Assembly: GCA_019648995.1 (NCBI GenBank)
Contig: BLXT01005793.1
Coordinates: 68,374 to 132,373, forward strand
Length of the DNA stretch: 64,000 nt
Direction: 5' to 3'
Source of the DNA: Plakobranchus ocellatus
Taxonomy: Eukaryota; Mollusca; Gastropoda; Plakobranchidae
This document shows positions 55,401-61,300 of the stretch, in pieces. The stretch's first letter is position 1. Every line of letters begins with the position of its first letter. The notes under the pieces were generated by a model. The model saw only the letters and a list, made by a program, of their open reading frames with translations. It did not search any database and was not told the origin of the DNA. Both the position numbers and the translations under genes were made by a program.

Positions 55401-58291
55401 GAAATATAAATATAACACAGAGTAAATAAAGTACAGATATACTGAATCCAGCAAGATTTTTCCTTTTTATTTTTGTTTCACCCGTTTTTTTCTTGCTTAA
55501 TGGTAGTGGACAATTGGGTGTGATAACACAATAGCTAGCTATCCAATCTCCATATCTGCAGGACCTATCTGTTGTGGGTTAGAGTGGGAGCCCATAACCA
55601 ATGTCCTTGCCTGGTGAAAGCCTAAATCCCAAGATCAATTTTAAGTGGGCCAATTATATGCACAAAGGCCAAGCCAGTCTGAAGGGTTTTCTTTCAAATT
55701 TTAATGGGAAGGTTATATACACATAGAGACACAAAAAATTCTGCTACAAGTTCTAGTGCTGTGTTTGCTGAGAAGATAAAATGAAGAATAAGATGCATAG
55801 TGCAAATGTACTCAACAATTTTTTAAAGGACTCGATGATGTTGGTGATACTTTTAAAAGAAAGAGTGCTTTTCCTTTCATTTTGTAATTAAAAATGATAT
55901 TTGAAGAATATCAAGACACCCATGCAAATTTGTCTTTCAAACAAGAGAGGCAGCTGTTTTCTTCATCTTCATACAATGTACAAGTTATAGTGCAGTACTC
56001 TTTATGTCTATTAATAAGTTACCAAAATTTTTTTCTTTTCTGAACGCTATGTACTGAGGTTCATATTTAATTTATCATTCTTTCTTTTTCTTGACTTTAT
56101 GATGTCACTTTGCTTCATGAAAAACAAGTGGTTGCCAAGAACATTTATAAAATGTTCAATTGCCTTTGTGAGATTTTGCAGTTCTTAGCAATAATTCAAT
56201 AGGAGGACACATAATCACTTGTAATGACATCAAATCTTTTAAGAATTATAAAAGATATAAGCATTTTCAAACAGAATATACACACATGACAAAGGAAAGA
56301 GGAAAGAGAAGAGAAAGCAAATAGAGAATTTCTGAGTTTAATAAAAATATTTGGGGAATTACAGAGCTGATGGAAAAATAATGATCATCATGCTCTTATG
56401 AAGAACATTAATGCCAGTAATTTAAATAAAGGGACAACTAACATCTCTGATATCATTCCCTTTTTTTTGTTTGGAGAAAATAAAATGAAAAAGGAAAATA
56501 ACAGTAAGGGGCAAAATGTAAGGAGAAGAGCTCCATTGAATAGTCAATAATAGTGAGATCTAAGGGATGGTTGATAAGCATGTACTGGGTAGTATGAGGC
56601 TTGGGTAAAGCATCTATAACAAACCTATTGCAGCACAGGAGGAAGACCTTTGGCTTGGAAGGCCGTTCAGATCTGCACCATATAAAATTAGATGTCCACA
56701 AGACATACATAGAAAAATGACATAATGAGGGCTAATACAGAGTAGAGAGAAAAAGATGGAAAAGCTTACTTTCATAAGCATATTTCTTTAGCATGACATT
56801 TTTTTTTTCTTAACCTCCTTATTTTCATGCTAATGTGTGAATATTTGCAAAAAATAATTGTGTAGGTGGCCCACAAAATAAGATGAGTTGCCTTTTTGCA
56901 TGACTGACTGTAAATGATGTCCTTTAACTTGGGGGGTGACGACTACTATGTGGAGAACTTTTTGACATGCTTTAGACTTTCTATACATGAAGCATTGAGA
57001 TTTTTTACTTCTTTACTAGAATATTTTGATATGATGTCAGTCATTTTGTGAGACTGCAACACAATTAAAGATTGCTCTTTCAAAAAGAATTGCATGTTGT
57101 GGTTGTTACCATACTTCTAAACATAATTATATGCTCAAAAACAACATTTTTCAAGGATAATTTAAATTCCATATAAGCTTTCCAATTTTTTTTTTTTTTT
57201 TTGCAATCTTAAAAACATTATTTAACTTTTCGGAAATTAAGAAGGAAATAAGATCATCAATAACCTGATAAAGTTAAATTTCTCTTCATTTCTGTAAAAT
57301 TCAAATTAAATTTCAAGTTAAGAGAAAAAATTTAAGTTAAAAATAATTTTTTTTTTAAAAACCACAACATAGATTAGATAAAATAAAAAGGTTTGAAAAC
57401 GTGAAAATAAATCATGAGATTTTCCTAGAACTATATAAAGTGAAATATTTTTAATGATACAATTTATGCTGTGAAGAATGCACAATTTTTCCCCATTCAA
57501 GTCTTTGTCTTCACAATAAATTGCAAATGAGAAAACTCTGCTTTGAATCAAGTGTTAGTGCATGTTGACAGGCCCATGTAATAATACAGTTGTCTAACTT
57601 GTAAATACATTAATGTGCTTTTCATGAGAGATAGGGTGGATTTTTTGTTTTTCAAATCTGGCCATGACTGTTGTCATTTCCTCTTCTATTTTCTCTTAAT
57701 ACAAAGCTAGGAAAACATAAGCATCCTAAAAAGAACTTACAATCCTTTACATAAATAAAACATTGTATAGATCAAAATATTGAAATAGAATAATTGAACT
57801 GGTAGGTTTTCTTACTTTTTTTTCTCCATTTTGAGCATGGTACATGCTGGCATTACAATGCCACATAAAGTAAAACCAGAAAACCAAAATAAAATAGGTG
57901 ACAATTAAAATTACTCTATATTTTGCACAACAAGCATTTCAGTTTTAGCTAGTCGTTCTTGCTTCTTTTGTCTTACATAACGGATAAAAAGCATTAGCTG
58001 CCCTATTTGAATTTGGTGATATTTTAAAGTATTTTTTTTTAAAGCCCTTAGAGAAATATTGTATTCAAATACTTTTATCTCACAGAAATCTACCAAGGTA
58101 GCGCTCTCAAAAAATGAGTCAAGTTGCAGGTCTGAACGACTAAGATCAAATCAAAATATAAAAGTAAAGAAGTGAAAATTCCCAATGCTTCATGCACATG
58201 AAGTCTAAAGCATGTCCAAACAAAGTTCTCCACATAGAGAGGTAAGTGGTTTTCACTTGACTCATTTTGTGGGACTGCTACACATATATAT

Positions 58292-58339
<48 letters not shown>

Positions 58340-61300
58340 TTTTCTATATATGTTTAAAAAAACACCAAGAAACAGAGAAAAAAATTATAAAAATAAAATG
58401 ACCGCTTAAATGATGAACCAAGAATGACTATGCAGGGAGCAACCAAGGAAAACACAAAACAAAGAATCCTAGAGGCATGCATACAAAAGCTAAAAAATAA
58501 TTTGAAACAAAACTATGATCCATGTTTAATATATCTGTTGCTTTAAGTATTCTTGTTTTATTTTTTTTCTGCAACAAGGCATACCAAAAAAAAAAAAAAA
58601 ACAGATGAAAGAATAGAATGAAAAGGCCAAAGGGTCCTCTACTTTGTTTTTTTGTGATATTAAACTTTTTTGTGCTAGCAGTGGATAAACTATCATTGAA
58701 AGATATATATGTCAGTCCAGTAACATTGCACCCTGAAATCAATCTGAATGAATACAATGCCTGACTAAGAAGTTTGGAGAAAGGGGAGATAAAGTTTTGC
58801 TTTGCTTCCTATGTCAATATAAGTGGAGAATGAAGTTAACCACACATAATTTTTGCTACGACAAAAAAAAAAGTTATCTTTTAAAGGTAAACATTCAAAT
58901 GTGTAATTTCAGACATCTAAAATATTTGAATTGACTACAAGATATGTATTTACGAATTCTTAGAGTGAAAATAAGTGTGAGTATTAGAGTACACACCCTC
59001 CTCGCTAGATGATCGTTTGGGTCGGCCTGTGGGCTGATACTTGAGCTGCACTTTGCGATTTATACCAGAGAAATGGCCATACCTGTGTGTATAATACAAC
59101 TGCAAATATAATCCTGTAATTTGTAAATGATATTTAACTTTGATGATCAAGGCAGGTTAACAGTGCCAAATCAAATGCAATAAAATGTAAACTTCTCAAT
59201 CTCAATTTTAATATTTAACAATGTTGAAATGAAATTTTCTTTCCTTAGCGAGCTTGACATTTGTAATGTTTCAGAATCAATGTTTGTTTTTTTTATATTG
59301 AAGGACGACTTAGAAATTTTTTTAAAAGAGCAGTCATTTGAAATTTATGACTCCTTTGATACACACAAGTAAAAGTGAAATAATACATCTTGTGGAAACT
59401 TGACCCAAGAAACCAGCCAGACTATCAATCAACATTATTACAGAATTCAATGCAAACATTAGGATATATGACAATGGCATCTATTTAGAGCAATCATTAA
59501 TTGACACTTGGACAAACTCACATCTCAAGAACCAGTTTAAGTTGGTTGAGTTTTGCTCGTTTCTCCTCAACTTCAGCATCTGGTGCATTCCCTTCTCCCT
59601 CTGTGCCAAGCAAATGCCTCACAATGTCCAGAACCTCTTGAAGCTGTTTTGGCTTTTTCAATTTCAAGTGTCCAGTCTTATAACCTCCATACTTTTGAAA
59701 TAAGTCAAAAAACCTGTAAAAAAAAAGATAACAGAAATAAGCTATGAAAACTACAAAATTGTCAAAGATCCATTAGCTAAAAATTTGCCCAGCTAAGAGG
59801 GCTTTTAATCATTGGTTTTTGGGTATACTTTGGCAAATTCAGGAAGGAAAAAATATCAAAGGCATTTAAAAACATTTTACCAAACTTTTTTTTGTACAAA
59901 GCATTGACAGTTAAAGAACAAAAATTTTTTTTGAATTCTCACATTTTTTACAAGGTTATTGAAAAATGCAAAGCCAATCTTTAATGCTGAAAAAACAAAT
60001 TTAGATTTGTGTTATCCACAGCTTCAATGCATCAACATGACTATTCTGACCCTCTGACAAACACTAAAAGCCCAGGTAAGGGCAAGCAGTAAAGGAGCTC
60101 AAAACCACTAAGAAAGGATCTCCTAAATGAGGCAGTGAATGGATAAGAAATAATTATCAAATGTATTGAAAGAAACTTTCAAATTTTGTGTTTGTGCATT
60201 GAATAAGGCAAATGCAAGTTTGATTTTTTTCCACAGTATTTTTTTACCTTTTGTTTTTTCACATGTTTATTTTTTTCTCTCGTTGAATTTTTTCACAATT
60301 GTTTGATGAAAACAAGATAAATCAAGTCAAAATAAAGATAAATTTTAATTTGAAAAAAGTGTATTTTCACACAAAAGCTCTACTGAAGACTATTTTGAGT
60401 ATTGCTTGATATTTATTTATCAAAGCCGAGAAACCTTTAAATACCTATTGTCACAAAAATGGACCCTTTCAGGCAAAAAAATAGTCAAAGCAATGAAAAT
60501 TTAAATGCTATCTTGAGAGCATAGCACCTTGTTTATCAAAGACTAATGATGCATGCCTTATTCAGACATTAGTGACCCAAGATTTATTTTCAAAATTCAT
60601 TTTTCGAAAACGTTTTCTGTGACACTAACTTTGTAGAGATATTACAAAACTGCATTGCAGTCTCACATAATATAATGGGTAGCAGATATATATGATTACT
60701 TTAAATGAAAACCCTTAATTGAAATGGTACAAAACGATACGATTCACTTGAAGTAGAACTTTCTATAAACATGCTTTAGACTTACTACAAAAAAAACGCA
60801 ATGCTATTTTCAAGTCCTTAGTTTGGGATTTTGATTTGAATTTAAATTATGTAGATCCACGACTCTAATTATTACATGGAAGGGCTTCAAAAATAGTTTT
60901 ATACTGAAGCTTTTGTGAGGTTTTTATACAAAAGAAATTTGAGTAATGAATTAAAATTTTAATTTATTAGGCAAAAAAAAAACCCCATAGAAACTCACTT
61001 TTTATTTTTCACCTCCATTTTCATCTTCTGTTTGGGTGTGCGATCTCCATGTCTTATCACAGCTATGACACATCTGAGCTCCATCCTGAAAAGAAGAAAA
61101 AAAATTAAAGACATTTTTAAAAATAAACATTTGATCTTGTTTATAAATGATCAAATTGGATTTGTAAAAACACTCTTGTAAATTTGTATGTTCCATTGAA
61201 ATCAATGTATGAACACTTTGTAAGAGCTGACAATCGAAAAAGAGAAAAGCTTACATGGATCCTGAGGTGGTTTGTACAACGGGGATATCTTCTGGTGCCG

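Larger units (their letters stand above)
53495..58996 (-). other. 5.5-kb intron between exons F1 and F2
   Basis: Contains the inverted repeat pair at 56945-57060 and 58123-58238, a TA/T microsatellite (about 58286-58345), and no recognised coding sequence. A GC-richer patch at 55500-55680 might be old SINE debris but lacks clear tRNA promoter boxes. Confidence 0.65.

Noticed and set aside
56453-56710. 85-codon minus-strand frame with [14 protein letters not shown]
   Set aside because: No family recognised, and no splice pair around it fits the phases of the PPIP5K exons on either side.
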